DNA of 64,000 nt from Pholis gunnellus (taxonomy: Eukaryota > Chordata > Actinopteri > Perciformes > Pholidae). The position numbers were made by a program, and so were the translations under genes. The number at the start of each line of letters is the position of its first letter. Position 1 is the stretch's first letter. The stretch lies in assembly GCA_910591455.2 (NCBI GenBank), contig OU342804.1:13362133-13426132 (forward strand), read 5' to 3'. This document shows positions 14,457-26,953 of the stretch, one piece after another. The notes beneath the pieces were generated by a model. That model searched no databases and was not told the DNA's origin. It saw only the letters and a list, made by a program, of their open reading frames with translations.

Positions 14457-14610
14457 TGGTTCTGCTGTTCATAAGGCTCACTCAGACAGGTTTAGTCCTT
14501 TGAATACTGCCAACCATTGCAGCCTTTTTCCAGGTGGCAGAACAAGAACAGAAAACCGGAGAGCTTTGGCTGACCCCCTCTCTTTCTTGCACTCGTCAGA
14601 ACTGCAAAAC
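14454..14610 (-). other. parp6: parp6 exon with 5' UTR and start codon as its last three bases
   Basis: On the minus strand a strong acceptor (TTTCTCCTAG, 14620-14611) opens this 157-nt exon and the donor GTAAGA starts at 14453. The last three bases are ATG (14456-14454), so the start codon is joined by splicing to GACATC of the next exon, giving M-DIKGQ as in human PARP6 (MDIKGQ). The leader contains two upstream ATGs (see findings). The downstream exon has no in-frame ATG of its own, which supports this start. Confidence 0.85.
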
Positions 14611-16104
14611 CTAGGAGAAATAGAAATTACAATTCAGTAATGGACGAAAACATGAAACAAAGAGGCCATCGCCAGTGATGCCATGCTTTGTAAACGGTGC
14701 CCTCCTCCTCCTTTCTTTAAATGGTCTGCACTTCACCTTGCCATGTATCCTAGCAACAGCCATCTCTGCCTCCTTTCAGAGTGGCATTAATCACTGTGGA
14801 GAGAATGTGTGGGAGATATGTGCTGTACGTTCAGTACCCAGGATGTATCCATGTCTTTGTTGTTGTTTATTCTCAGGATCTTCATCTATTATTACCAAGG
14901 CTCCAGAGGTTGGCACACCTTTGAATTATGTCAGTACATTGTTAGACTGACGTTGTTGGTCTTGGCAAATAAATTAAAAGAAAATCGTTGAAACACAATG
15001 TAACTTGATGTGTTAGCATAAGGAGAGTAAATTGTGGGCACACGGTGTTGACTAAAAAATCAAAGTCGTTTCTTAAGAATTTAGCATTATAAAATAATGG
15101 TTGCCTTTAAACGAATAGTTACCGTACGGTCATGATGAGAAAAAAAAGATCTTGAATTTTTATTCCAGATTTAGAGAGAAGAAGATTTGTGAGGATAAAC
15201 AACGTCGCTGACGTAATAGAGGCAGCTACAGCACACTGCAGTTCATGGCTGCCCATCGCATTTTGTGTCAGACATGTAAACAATGAGCGTGGTGTCCGTT
15301 CAACATGGCTTAAAGCTGCAGATGCAGAGTTGCATATTTCACACTGCAGCATCAGAATACAAATTACAATTTACATAGTCTGGGGCCCGTCAAGCCCAAA
15401 TAATAAAGATTTTTGAATATTTATCAGCTCTAAATCCTGAGACTTGTGCAAATTGGATTGGACTGGATGATAATGTAGCTTGGCACTATGGGGTAGACCG
15501 CCTTTACAAAGCCATCCAGCATGAAGGTATCTTTGCTACATATAGGTCAATATAATTAAATGAACACCAATTATTCATTTCTTCTTTGTTTGCTGGACTA
15601 ACAAAGGACACTAAGCTCATCTCTCCCTCAGATTGGGCCATTATCTACATGTCTACGCAAAACTATCATGATACTGTTGTTCTCTTCCTGGTTGTGGATA
15701 TCTGTCGTTTCTTTCATGTTACGGTTTGGCTCCTTCTTTGTCTAAAACACCCTTCCAGACATCAACTGCATCCTATTAAATTAAACCCCTGTTGTTACCG
15801 TCTTCCACTTCAGCTCCTCTCCTTGTCTCTCTATGTCTGCTGCCCTGCCATGTCCTCAACCCTGCTAGCATCTACACCCCTCCACCGCCCCCACTCCCCG
15901 CCATTCTCATAGCCTATGTCGTCTCACATACCAATAGAGTCGCGGGCGAACTGCCCCCCCCCACACACCCCACCCTGCAACCCCCATCTAACACCATCAT
16001 CCCCGTTCCACTTTCAGATGATATTTAACACAAACACAGATGCAGTCAGGCGGATTTCCCCTCCCCCCACTCTCTGCACCCCCACCCCATCCATCCACAC
16101 TTAC

Positions 16105-16202
16105 CTCCACAGAGGATGGAGACTCGGATGCCGTCCTTGCCTCAGCTGCTCTCCCTCTTAAAGGGCACACCTGCTTCTCGCTCTCTCGGTGGCTGTATTC
16201 CA
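16105..16202 (-). other. parp6: candidate parp6 leader (non-coding) exon
   Basis: The minus strand reads GTGGAG|GTAAGTGTGG at 16110-16096, a near-perfect donor, and upstream TTGTTTCAG|TGG at 16203, a plausible acceptor. It could be an internal 98-nt leader exon, or the end of a first exon if transcription starts nearby. No coding potential is claimed. The call rests only on splice-site quality and position upstream of the start-codon exon. Confidence 0.4.
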
Positions 16203-19200
16203 CTGAAACAATATGACAGTAAGCCCATTAAAAAGAGGATTTTAGAGAAACCAGAGACACAATTCCTCAATTCTACAGCGTCTGTCTCTCTGTGCTTGTG
16301 GTGTGTGTCTGCGTGTAATCCAGCTGGTGTGTGTGAGCCTGTGTGTTTATCTATTGCAGATCTCTGCCGCTACTGCTGTCTTATATTTTGCCTGACAACA
16401 CTGAGGGGTCTGAGCATGCTCAGTGAGACCAGGCAAGCCAGTCATGTGACCTGCAGCTGACTGCACTGCTGCTGAGAAATAAGGGGAAGAATGGAGGAAA
16501 AATGTCTGCTTGTATATATGCATCTGCCTGTGTTTGTGTGTGTGCGCGTGTGATTGCATAAGTCAGTGTCTATTACTGTGCAATCATGCTTTAGAGGTAG
16601 CTTCTGGTTCATATTCAAAAGCTTTCGTGTCTTAAAATAAGGAATTAACGTAAAAAAAAGAAACCTTAAATATTCTTACTGCTATATTTGTGCTTTACAT
16701 TTCAGCTACACTGCATGCTATACAGATGAAGAAATGCAGGCTAAATTAATTGATATTTCAGTAACATCTTCAAACAATTATATAACATTACAAAAAAATA
16801 TCATATCTTCTGTATCTATGAAAGACCTTGTCATTGTGTGCATGTGTGAGACAATGGCCATTGGGCTCTTGAGCTAATCAGTCTTTAACTCAAGGTATCT
16901 ATTTAAGAACTGACCTAAAGAGTGAGCAGGTGTTACGCTAGTCTGATCAGTGTGTGGCTGTACTCAGGAGAGGAAGAGAAAATGAGGATCTCTTCATACA
17001 TTTATGTGGCATACAATGAGGCAAACTAGAGTGCACGCACGATATAAGTATGGGAAACAGTTTGACATCATGCCATAGTTGCTTTGTCAACCACAGTTAT
17101 GCTGCATGGTTCCTGTACATGAATGGGTGTTCCAGGTCAATGAAGAGTTCACTTTAGTAGTAGCCCCAGAACAATTCACCATCTCCCACCTATAGTGCAA
17201 CTGTCCTTCACGATGCATCAACAGTCAGTACATTTTGTTTCTGGAAGAAGGTGAAAGTGCAGCAATTAAATGTTTCAGTCTACTTTTTGGCAGGCCAAAT
17301 TCTTTGTTCCATTTTCAGCCCATTCGGATCATCAAAAATGTAATCATAAATTGGTTCCCATTAGTGTTATTTCACATCATCGTTTTTCTTTAACGTATTA
17401 TGATCAATGTAATCAATATGTTATTTTACTGTACTATTTTAGGTTTTCTATGAGTGACTTAATGAAGTTATGCTTATTTCACTTTTTTGTTTGGATTGAT
17501 TCCCCCTTTATATTGTTATATTGACGTACTCATAGGTAGCAGTTGCACTTGCTCATGCAGTAATAATACACACCTAAGCATTAGGACGTCCTATCTGCTC
17601 GTCTAGGAGATTTATCTGAGCATATTCCCCCATTGTCTTACTGTACCTCGTGGCCCAGGCGTTAGCAGCCATTAATACTGACTGACAGCCAGGAGCTTGG
17701 CCAGTGGACAGGTTGACTGGATGGCAGATCTGTCCCTCACTTGGACAGGTGTGTCCATTGGCCTCAGGTAGTGGAGTGGAGTGGATCCAGGCAGAGGCTG
17801 CCAGCAGTGAGACAGAAACATGGGCAGTGGAAACAGCAGTGCTAACACAACCACAGCTGTGAACAGGTGAGAACAAAAAGGGACAGTGGGGGAGGAGACA
17901 TGGACTCAGTGAAGGATACACACTTACTATGGGACACAGGGACACAGGGAGTCAAGAAAAAAACTAATTAACATTAGCATTGGTGCTTTTTGTTTCTGTG
18001 AGTAAATAGTACATTGAAGATTATCTTTGCCAGATTGATTTCTCTAATCGCCGTTGCTAAATTTGAAGTTTAGATTTGAACGACACTATGGTGGAGATAT
18101 AGTTGACAGTTGTGTTTGTGTCAAGGTTTTAGTCTTTGCCTGCCATCTTCTTGGCAGAGCTGAATAATACAACATCAGAATAAATCGTCCTGGGGAACAT
18201 TTAGCTGTCTAGTGTCTTCCCTGGATAAACAACCAATATTTATTTACTGTTGACTGTTGATATACCACAGCTGATTAGCAAAGGGATGGCATTACACTAA
18301 TCATGTCGTAAAAAATTATAGCTGTGTACCTGCACCGTGTACCTCTAACAAGGTTTCTCAGGCTTTTTGTATTCTCTGTGAAAAATCATAGTAGGGGTAG
18401 TAGCATAATACTGTTAGTGGTAGATTTATTTCTATCGTGTGTAATGTTATAGTAATATTAATTGTGTACTTAAAATATGCAATTTTTGAATATGTCGTTA
18501 AAACGTAAAATAAATTAAATACATGGTAAATAATAATAATAAAAATAATAATACTTTTTCCACAATACTCAACTGGAAGTAAAAAAACATAAATGTACAT
18601 AGTTGCATACATATCATTGAAAAAACATGTAAAAAGTGTAATATTATGTTTCATCACTAGATGGAAGTATTGCCTCAAACACTGTACAGCAGCAAGGTGT
18701 TTGGGTCTGCTTATTGCATCAGTTTTTAGAAAATGAATAAAAGGGTGTTAACAATAGTGTGCTTTCTCACAAGACAGTTACCGTATGGCATCATGTTTGA
18801 CCATTTCTGTGGCCGATGATTTGGACATTCGTAGGATAATTGCTCTAAAAACATACACACCTGACAATTTACTAATTTGAATCTCTAAAAGGGCCATTAC
18901 ACTGGGAAAGATATAAGCATTGTAACCAAAACACTGCTTTTCCTCTGAAGGGTATAGAGCACGCCATCCGCTGTCACATGTTGGAGTCATGGGCCGGACT
19001 CATGCTCAACTGATGCATTCAAGCGCTGCGATTGGCTCCGTAACTTTACAAAGCACTTCCATCGCGTACCGTATCAACGTATCACTCCGCGTCGTTTTTT
19101 CTTTTAGTTTTTTAATATTTCCTGACTTGCCACAAGAGTAATGGTAAAATAAAACACATCTTTGACTAGATTGTGATGACTGCAGTAATTATAAATGGGT

Positions 19201-19263
19201 CTAGATTGTGTTTTCTTTTTTCATTTATCTTTATTCTCTCGGATGGATATGTCTCAGCATCCC
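16203..19263. other. intergenic region between parp6 and pkm
   Basis: No coding exon recognised. The two genes point away from each other, so this stretch should hold both promoters. CpG dinucleotides and a CCAAT-type ATTGGCT (19031-19037) gather near 18,950-19,110, upstream of the pkm TATA box. No TATA or initiator for parp6 could be fixed. Confidence 0.6.
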
Positions 19264-19270
19264 TATAAAG
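19264..19270 (+). promoter_or_regulatory. pkm: TATA box of pkm
   Basis: TATAAAG lies about 100 bp upstream of a good donor (GATAAG|GTGGGT) that ends the presumed leader exon. A transcription start near 19,295 would follow. An inverted CCAAT box (ATTGGCT at 19031) lies farther upstream. Confidence 0.6.
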
Positions 19271-19294
19271 TAGTTCCGGAGTGTGAGGGACTAA

Positions 19295-19369
19295 GAAGAT
19301 CACCTTGAGCTAGCCTCAGTGTGCTCAACGGCAGTAACATCCTTTCAACCGTTTGTTCAGCGAGATAAG
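19295..19369 (+). other. pkm: pkm leader exon 1 (5' UTR)
   Basis: The right end is fixed by GATAAG|GTGGGT; the left end is only estimated from the TATA box. There is no ATG in the exon. It would splice across 6.2 kb to the acceptor TTCTCCAG at 25573, 19 nt before the start codon. Vertebrate PKM genes also have a non-coding first exon. Confidence 0.55.
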
Positions 19370-19849
19370 GTGGGTATCCTCAACATGGGCTGCAACTTGG
19401 TCGCTCATCGATCCTATGAAGTTATCTGATAACGTGTGTGACACTTGCACTGTCGCATAACGTCACTTCTAAACCTTTTTGTCTTTATTATATCTGTAGC
19501 TACATCCTGCGAGGTGGTAAGTCCATGATTGTATGAGTCGGTCACTGGTAGCTTGCTTTCTACCCATAACTATCCAACTATGCTAATACTTCTGGACTTG
19601 TGTGATTAGCGTAACGTTAGATGGGCCTTTGTTTTAGTCCCGCTGTGCTGGTTTGGTATTCGTGTAACCGTTGTCATTTTAATATGCAGTTAATATATGG
19701 ATAAACTGAGGGAATGTGTCCATTCGTGGAGCAAATCTTTCTGTAATGATCTTACTAACACGCTATGTTCTTGTGGTATGCTTAAACACGGTTATTAAAT
19801 CAAAATCGGTTAAATTAAATGTGATGCGTAAAGTGTTGAACGTCGGAGA

Positions 19850-20001
19850 ATCGCTTCCTGTTGCCTCCTGTTGTGGGTGTGGCTGCGTCGTCTTCTCGGC
19901 CTCCCATTGGTCAGTCTTTGTGATGTCTCTGGATCAGGAAAACGTGACGCAGGAGGAGAACGTGACCTTTAGCGCATCGATTTGACTGCAGCGTGTATAA
20001 G
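19850..20001 (+). promoter_or_regulatory. pkm: candidate second promoter or enhancer in pkm intron 1
   Basis: Within 150 bp: GGGTGTGGC (KLF/Sp-like), CCATTGGTCAG (inverted CCAAT, NF-Y type), two AACGTG hypoxia-response cores 18 bp apart (19941 and 19959), and GTATAAG near 19,995. Mammalian PKM has a functional HIF-1 site in intron 1 (established); equivalence here is inference. Confidence 0.35.
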
Positions 20002-22315
20002 AAACGTTATACTATAATAAATTACTGATATATGTATCTAGTGACACAAATGCACCAGAGCTAAAACTCCCCTGCATCGTCAAATGTCGTGTGTCGTCGT
20101 GGTATTCATGCATGTGGCAGTTAGTCAGGAGATGCATTTGAAAATCCTTTTTATACATCATTTCTTATCATATTTCCCCAGAAACATTTAAAATAATCTC
20201 GTTTGTAATGCTGTAGAAAATAGCCATCGTTTGACATATGAACGTTGCCTGAGCAGCTTCACTGCAGTGGCTTATTGCAGTGGTGCCGCTGAGAACAGGA
20301 CTTGTTGACAGTAAATACATCAACAGAATGGCACGTCTAACCCTCTCTGTCTGGGTTGTCACTAGTTATGGTTTTGGGCTCTCTGATAGCTGTGTTGTCC
20401 TTTGGTAAGAAGAAAAGATGATTTGACCAAGGCAGGGCTTTGTCTATAGGTCCATCTTTAATATTAATGTTATATCCTTTGTCAAATACATCTCCTGTGA
20501 CTTTGGAAGGATTGGCATTAGGCCTCCGGTTTAGACTGCGTATGCTGTGTTCTCTTGTGAGAAGTAGTTATTTGGGGTATAACAACCTGGAGACACTGTC
20601 TTTACTGTGTCCTTCCTCGCCCTATTGACAAAATGGAGTCTTTATCCCAGCGGCCCAGTCAAGTTATAATGTCAAGTTACCAGGAATCCTGTTAAAGTTA
20701 AGCGCTCAACAGAAGGACGTGCTCAGTGTCTGCCTCACCTAAATATCAGTTGTTGACTTTTTTTTTAACAATTTGCCCATGTGGTCTAAAGTCACATTTG
20801 TCATAAATATATCTTTAGTAAATTCACCGTTACTTAACAAATTCCATTGCGCCGAAGAGTCTAAAAACTTTATCTAAAAAGTCCAGACTTCTTCTTTCAC
20901 TGCTGGTGAAATAAACAAAAGCATGCGAGAGTATATACTGTTGAAATTTAATTTTAGCTGTCGTGATAAAGTAGTCCAGTTGCAGCTGAGCCGGTGGTCA
21001 GTGCAGTAGACGCTGCCTTTTGCAGCTGGCATGGTTCCCATGCAGTCCCTCACCACCATCGCTGCATGTTTGCGTGGGGCCATGGGGTGAATACTGCCAA
21101 TTATGGGTATGCCTTTGCCACTGCAGACACACTTGATTGCACTGACAAAACTATGCTCTCAATTTGATGTAAGGTGCTTGGGTTAAACATGTTGCCAGAT
21201 GATTTGGCATGTGTATTTGAAATACACTGAATTTTATTTATTCATAAACTTAAACCCATGAAGTGGTCTATACACAATAAAATAACAGCAGAATATAATA
21301 AATTGAAAGAAAATAAATTAAAAAAAAGCCGTACATGTTGTAAATACCATTGTACATTCTGTGTATTAGATTTCTACTAACAGCTTCTGGATGCTGTGCA
21401 TTATTATTAGCCTAGACTCTGATTTTAGACCTGGGTGGGGGGGTTGTACAATCTAGGTTTGCAGTAACATTGGTGTGATACTGCTGTGTCGTGGTGGAAG
21501 TCTCATGTACTTCTACTCTATCCGGTCATGGCGATTGCTCGGTCACAGCAGGTGCTCTCCACATCCTTTATCCCTATTGAAGGGATTTACGCTTGAGCAC
21601 CTGAATGTGTCCTACGTATGCACGTGCACTGCAGCGGTCAATTCGGCTTGGGCTGCAGCAGCAGGGAGTGGTTCGCTCATTGGCATTAGAAGATCTAACG
21701 GACTGAGGCTGTTGTGGAGGTCATTGGTTGTGACGTGCCTGTTTGTCCCCAGGAGGAACAGAAAGATCTACAGGGGGTAAGTAGTGCAACTTGCAAACGG
21801 TGCCTTGTTTGAGTGTGACTGATGAACCGTCGACTGTCTCTGTGCGCCAACTTGGATAAGCCCAGTGTTACGTCACACCTATAGTAATGGTAGTAAATGT
21901 CATGTCACCCTGACAGCAATGTCATCATTACTGCTAATTATTGCACGGGCATGTTTCACAGATAAGGGATAAGGAAATTTTTCAGGAGGACTGTGACAGA
22001 GAGCACGTTACAACGAGAGAGTATTTTTCAAAGGCAAAAGGGATTGGAGGGGATTAGCAGCAGCCGGCTCTAAAGTTAGCCCTGCATCTGTGTCAGGGTT
22101 ACTACGGCTGCTGTTGGCTTGTGGTAGCTGCTCACTTGCTGTCATGGAGTCAGACACGCTATCTATGTCTCTTCAGTCTGCCATTCTTTCAATTATGTAA
22201 TTTTGTCTTTCCGTAACAGCCAGGAGTTGGAAAGCACATGGTGAAGGATAGTCACTATAACCTGATTTTCAAAAGTTATCCCAGGATCATATATATATTT
22301 CTTCTGACAGAGGAC

Positions 22316-22338
22316 GGGGGGGGGGGGGGGGGGGGGGG
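22316..22338 (+). repeat. G23 homopolymer
   Basis: Uninterrupted run of 23 G in pkm intron 1, flanked by AGGAC and CTCAAAA. Confidence 0.95.
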
Positions 22339-25300
22339 CTCAAAAATAGCCCTCACCTGAGGATACAGGCAATAAGGTTGAGTTGCCTGAGGGTGAAGTT
22401 TCATTGAAGTGACAAAGATACAGGCTGTGACTTGTTCGGCAATCAAATTTGACCCCCGTGACAGTAATGAAAAGACGATCAGCAAATTTGTGGGGGATGC
22501 ACATTTCGTATCCGGAAAATGTGCTGAGGGTAAACAGACATACCATAAAACGATCCTTTTGAAAGGCCTGGCTGGAAATCGAAGGTGCGATTGGTCACGT
22601 GTGTGCGTCTGGTGGTGACTCTCACTTCCTGAAAACACCGTTTATTGCCTGTTTTGTACCGCCATTGACTGACTGCTGATTCCTCACTCACTACCCTTAA
22701 CAGGCCCTGTAGCGGTAGGAGCTGCTAGTTTTAACAAAGCTGAGTGCGCTTACTTTTAGTGTTTTGGACGATGTGTTCGCTTACAAAACTACCCGTTCAA
22801 ACACTGCCTGTTTTTGAACGGGTAGTTCAAACTCAGGCAGACGGCTTGGTGAGCCTTAGTCTTTATTCAACCACTTCGAGCCATTTACATGCATACATCA
22901 CCGCTTGTGTTGAGTTTGATGTGTGTTTTACAATGGCTTATAGCCCATTAGTGTATAGACGGGGGTTAGCCAATTGTGGGTTCTATTCATTTAATCAAAC
23001 AATACAGCAGACACACCTGGCAGAGATCTACACTTTTTGTTATGCATTATGTTTTATCATGCATCTGATTTGTACTCCATGTATGTATGGCGACTTGTAA
23101 GGGGATTTGCCTAAAACTTTGTGTCAACCTTTCCCTCTAAGGCAAATGTGCATCCTCTTTCAGTTTTGCAATTGCAACTGTCAGTATTGCATTAAACTGA
23201 AGTTGTGGTAACTATAGTTGTCATGATACAGTAACAGACCAGTTTAGAAAGATATTTAACCAAATGGACACCATTAGCATGTCTAGATAGTTCAATGTCT
23301 ATTGCTATTTTTTTATTTTAATTGATTAGTCAATGCCCTATAAGTTACTAAAGCCCCATTATTAATGATAGAAATATGCAACAGGCTAGGATAACAGCAT
23401 ATGCTCACATCTAACCAGCAACAATCTGATATTTGTAATGACTAAAATGCTCAAAATGATGAATTGAATATTGGCCCTCAGCCCCTCCATTAATAAATAA
23501 TGAATGAATAAAACAGGAAATGATTGAAAGAAAACAACAGCACAGCACTCTACTACAGTTACTGCAGATATTTCAGCCTCTTTCCCCCCTCTGCAGTCTT
23601 TCTCAGTGGTTCAGCCCACTCGGCTGTCTGCCCCCTGCCTCTCCTCGACTTGTTGCAGTAGTGGGATGTGACTGAGCTCACGTAGAGCACTGCTCTGCCC
23701 CATTGCCTGTTACATCATCAGCCAACAGCTCCAGCCTGCTGGTATAGTGGCTCTGCCCGGAATCCCCCACCATGATGCATTTGTGATTATATAATTAGGA
23801 TGTGATGCGTTAGAGTCGTACCATATTACTGTTGAATGCATTATAGACTTAGAGGCCATCATGAACGTGTCTTCAGTTGCAGTTACACCAGCAACACGTG
23901 CGGCTTCAATTGAGTATTTGCAGTTTTGTGTCTATTTTCCAGCTCTTCTTTATGAATACAACATCAGTCTTTGCTGCCTGTTCTAGATGTTAATAAGTAG
24001 CCACTTCCTGCTCAGGGTCAGTAATTCAGGACAGGTCTTGAGTCTGTGTAGAGGATTTTCCCCTTTTAAAGTGATATCAGTTTGTTCTCCTGTTGCTCTG
24101 CCAAAGAAGCAACCAGTGAGAGTGTTCTTTGTTGACGAGCACTTCAATGTATAATTTAAACGGAGGGAACTTAATCTCTCCACTGGGAGGTTTGGACAGT
24201 GGTCTGAGTTTGTGCTTGGCAGGGAGTCATTATATTTTTGAAGTGACTGAGTAAAATATACGTAGGGCTACTGGTATCTTCTATGAACTTTTTTTTACAT
24301 CTGTCCTCTGATATTTCCTCTGTTTTATGACTGTTTTACATTCATTACTTCTTTTATCATGGCAATTTAGCTTTAACTACAGTTTTATCTGTTGAGTGCC
24401 ATACAAGTTTATGATCATATACAGCATTATATACAGTTTCCTCACATTGTATTGATTGTGAAAAGTACAAAAGGTAGACAGCTCATCCAACCAGACGTGG
24501 GTACAGGTGCATCATCAGAGTATTTCAGTTGAAAATGTAGCATTTATATTTGTGTTCACAAGTCATTAAAAGACTTTTGATAATGCTGTATACCTGCTAG
24601 TGTTAGATCCCAGTTTCTGTAAAGAATTACAATTGGAAATAATTATGATTTCTGACCACTTCATGAGGACCCGGTGCTTAAATCTGTCATATCACCAGAT
24701 TGACCACTCAACAAAGTATTTCAGCCTTATTCAGCTGAGCTGTAGTTGTATAATTACAACAACTAGAGCCATTGTATAAGCAACATTCATTGTCATTCTA
24801 GAGTAACCGTGCTACACCCTGCTCAAACACACCTACCATCAACCGATTGTACAATATGGTGTTGCAACTCCACAAGCTATACTACTCTGCTCTCAGTGTG
24901 GTGGCAGTGCAGATGTTCTAACCTTAACATTTCCCTTACCATTTCAGATCAACATTCATGCGTCTGTTGTCAAATTGTGAGCAATTGGAGCCTCGCTAAA
25001 AAAAGTGGGGGGGTTTTTCCCCCTCATTTATCAAAAGCAGACATTTAGTCACTGTATAAGCTGTTGGTTGTGTAACCTGAAAAGCAAATAGTAGCTCAAG
25101 AAAAGATAGTCTTGTGCAAGATAGCTCACAATAGCCCTTTTTTATTTGAAAATAATTGCAGTGGCTACATTTCATAAACCCAATCTTAGTCTTTAGTCTT
25201 GGGGGCTGATGTTGGTGGAAAATAGATATGCTGGAGGTGAATAACAACCGTTTTTTTAGTCCTTGTTGTATGTCAGTAATCAACATGATCAATTGATTCC

Positions 25301-25573
25301 CACTGGGACTTCTCCTTTTGATATTCACTATCACAAGGTTAGCCACACAGCACCATTGGGTACAGGATGTTGCTAAGTACACTCAAAATGGCAGACACAG
25401 TGCCATTACTTGCTGGCCAGTGTGACCTCAGTGGGGAAAAATAGTCCTCACCATAGATCTCAGGAATCCTGGACCAACAGTGGTAAACCGAAGAAAGCTG
25501 TCAGTTGCCATTTCTGTGTCCTCTATATTAACATTTTTATTTATTTTTTTTCTCCCGTTTTCGTTTTCTCCAG

Positions 25574-25749
25574 GACTTCTCCAGTGATCGCCATGCCTCA
25601 GTTAAAGTCTCTAGACATGGGCTCTGCCTTCATCCAGACACAGCAGCTCAACGCTTCCATGGCCGACACCTTCCTCGAACACTTGTGCCTGCTGGACATC
25701 GACTCCGAGCCCACCACCGCTCGCAATACCGGCATCATCTGCACCATCG
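25574..25749 (+). CDS. pkm: pkm exon 2 with start codon
   Basis: The acceptor TTCTCCAG ends at 25573, 19 nt of leader follow, and ATG is at 25593 in context GATCGCCATGC. It encodes MPQLKSLDMGSAFIQTQQLN and onward to GIICTI. The N-terminus before FIQTQQL differs from human and is one residue longer. The exon ends ATC G|GTTGGT. Confidence 0.93.
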
Positions 25750-26922
25750 GTTGGTCAACATTTAGTTGCTACTAGGGTTGCACCATGATGGCTAAATAGT
25801 TATACAATTTAGTTTTTGTCTGAGATCACAATTCTTAACATCTAATTGTAAATGTATCATTTTTAAATATATGCTATCTCTTTGTCCTTTCCTTTGCCTG
25901 CAGGGCCAGCATCTCGTTCTGTGGAAATGCTGAAGGAGATGATCAAGTCTGGAATGAACATTGCTCGCATGAACTTTTCCCATGGCACACATGAGGTGGG
26001 TCTTTGCACAATTCTGTCTGCTCTGTAAATGTGTTGGTCAAGTGCAGTGAACCAGTCACATTGTTAAAAGTCAAGTTTTCTTGTGTAGCTCTTTTTTTTT
26101 TTTTTTTTTTTTTTTGTCAAGCAGTGTTTGTAACTCTTTTCATAAGATGGCTATGGTGAAAGGGTCAACAATGCTCACGGGGAAAAAAGCACGTTATTCA
26201 TTTTTAAACTACTGCAATCAGATTGGCACGTTGAGCTAGACTTGGCCAACTAGCATGAATGGAAAAAAATAGTCTTTGTGTCGCACAAGAGCAAATGCTC
26301 TGTAAAGTTAATACTTTTAAGATTCCGTAATCAGTAAAATGTCCGTCTTCACTATACCTATTTGATGTTAACAGACAAACAAGAGAATTGGCTAATGAAT
26401 CTTGTTATCTGTCAGCACTAGTTCTCATCAAAAAAGCCTGATGAGTTATAATGTCACGTTAATGGCTTGTCTAATCAAAAACACAACTCAGATCTATGAA
26501 TCAGTTCATTGGTCAGGCAAACTGAAGAAAGCATGCTCAGATGAGTTGCATTTATGCCCCAACTTAGTTCCAGCAACCAAATATAAACAAACCAGAGAGG
26601 TGGAAGCCAGAGAGGCTGGCATACTGCCACTAGTTTATATAATATATAATTAGGCAGTCAGTTCAGATGAGCTGAATCTCGCTGACAACCTGACTCCACC
26701 CTCCAGGCTCCTGCAGGTAGAACTAGATGATCATCATGTTTTTCAACATCTTATCCAATCTAATAAGATATTTATCTACATGGGATAGGTGGGGCTTTTG
26801 AATTTATTTTAGCTTTTCTCATAGTGTCAGTTTAATCTGATGTTACCGTGTAGATTAAGACTCTGCAAGATGCTCACTGCACTGTCGGATGTGATTCTTA
26901 AATGCCTCACTTTGTTTAGTTG

Positions 26923-26953
<31 letters not shown>

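Larger units (their letters stand above)
19370..25573 (+). other. pkm: pkm intron 1 (6.2 kb)
   Basis: No protein-coding exon recognised. It contains a promoter-like patch at 19,850-20,005, a candidate 24-nt exon at 21,753-21,776, a 23-base G run at 22,316-22,338, and a small GGGGGGG-TTTTT-CCCCC hairpin near 25,008-25,024. Confidence 0.7.

Noticed and set aside
25008..25024. Intrinsic terminator-like hairpin GGGGGGG-TTTTT-CCCCC
   Set aside because: Bacterial-type terminators have no meaning here. It is a small chance palindrome in pkm intron 1.
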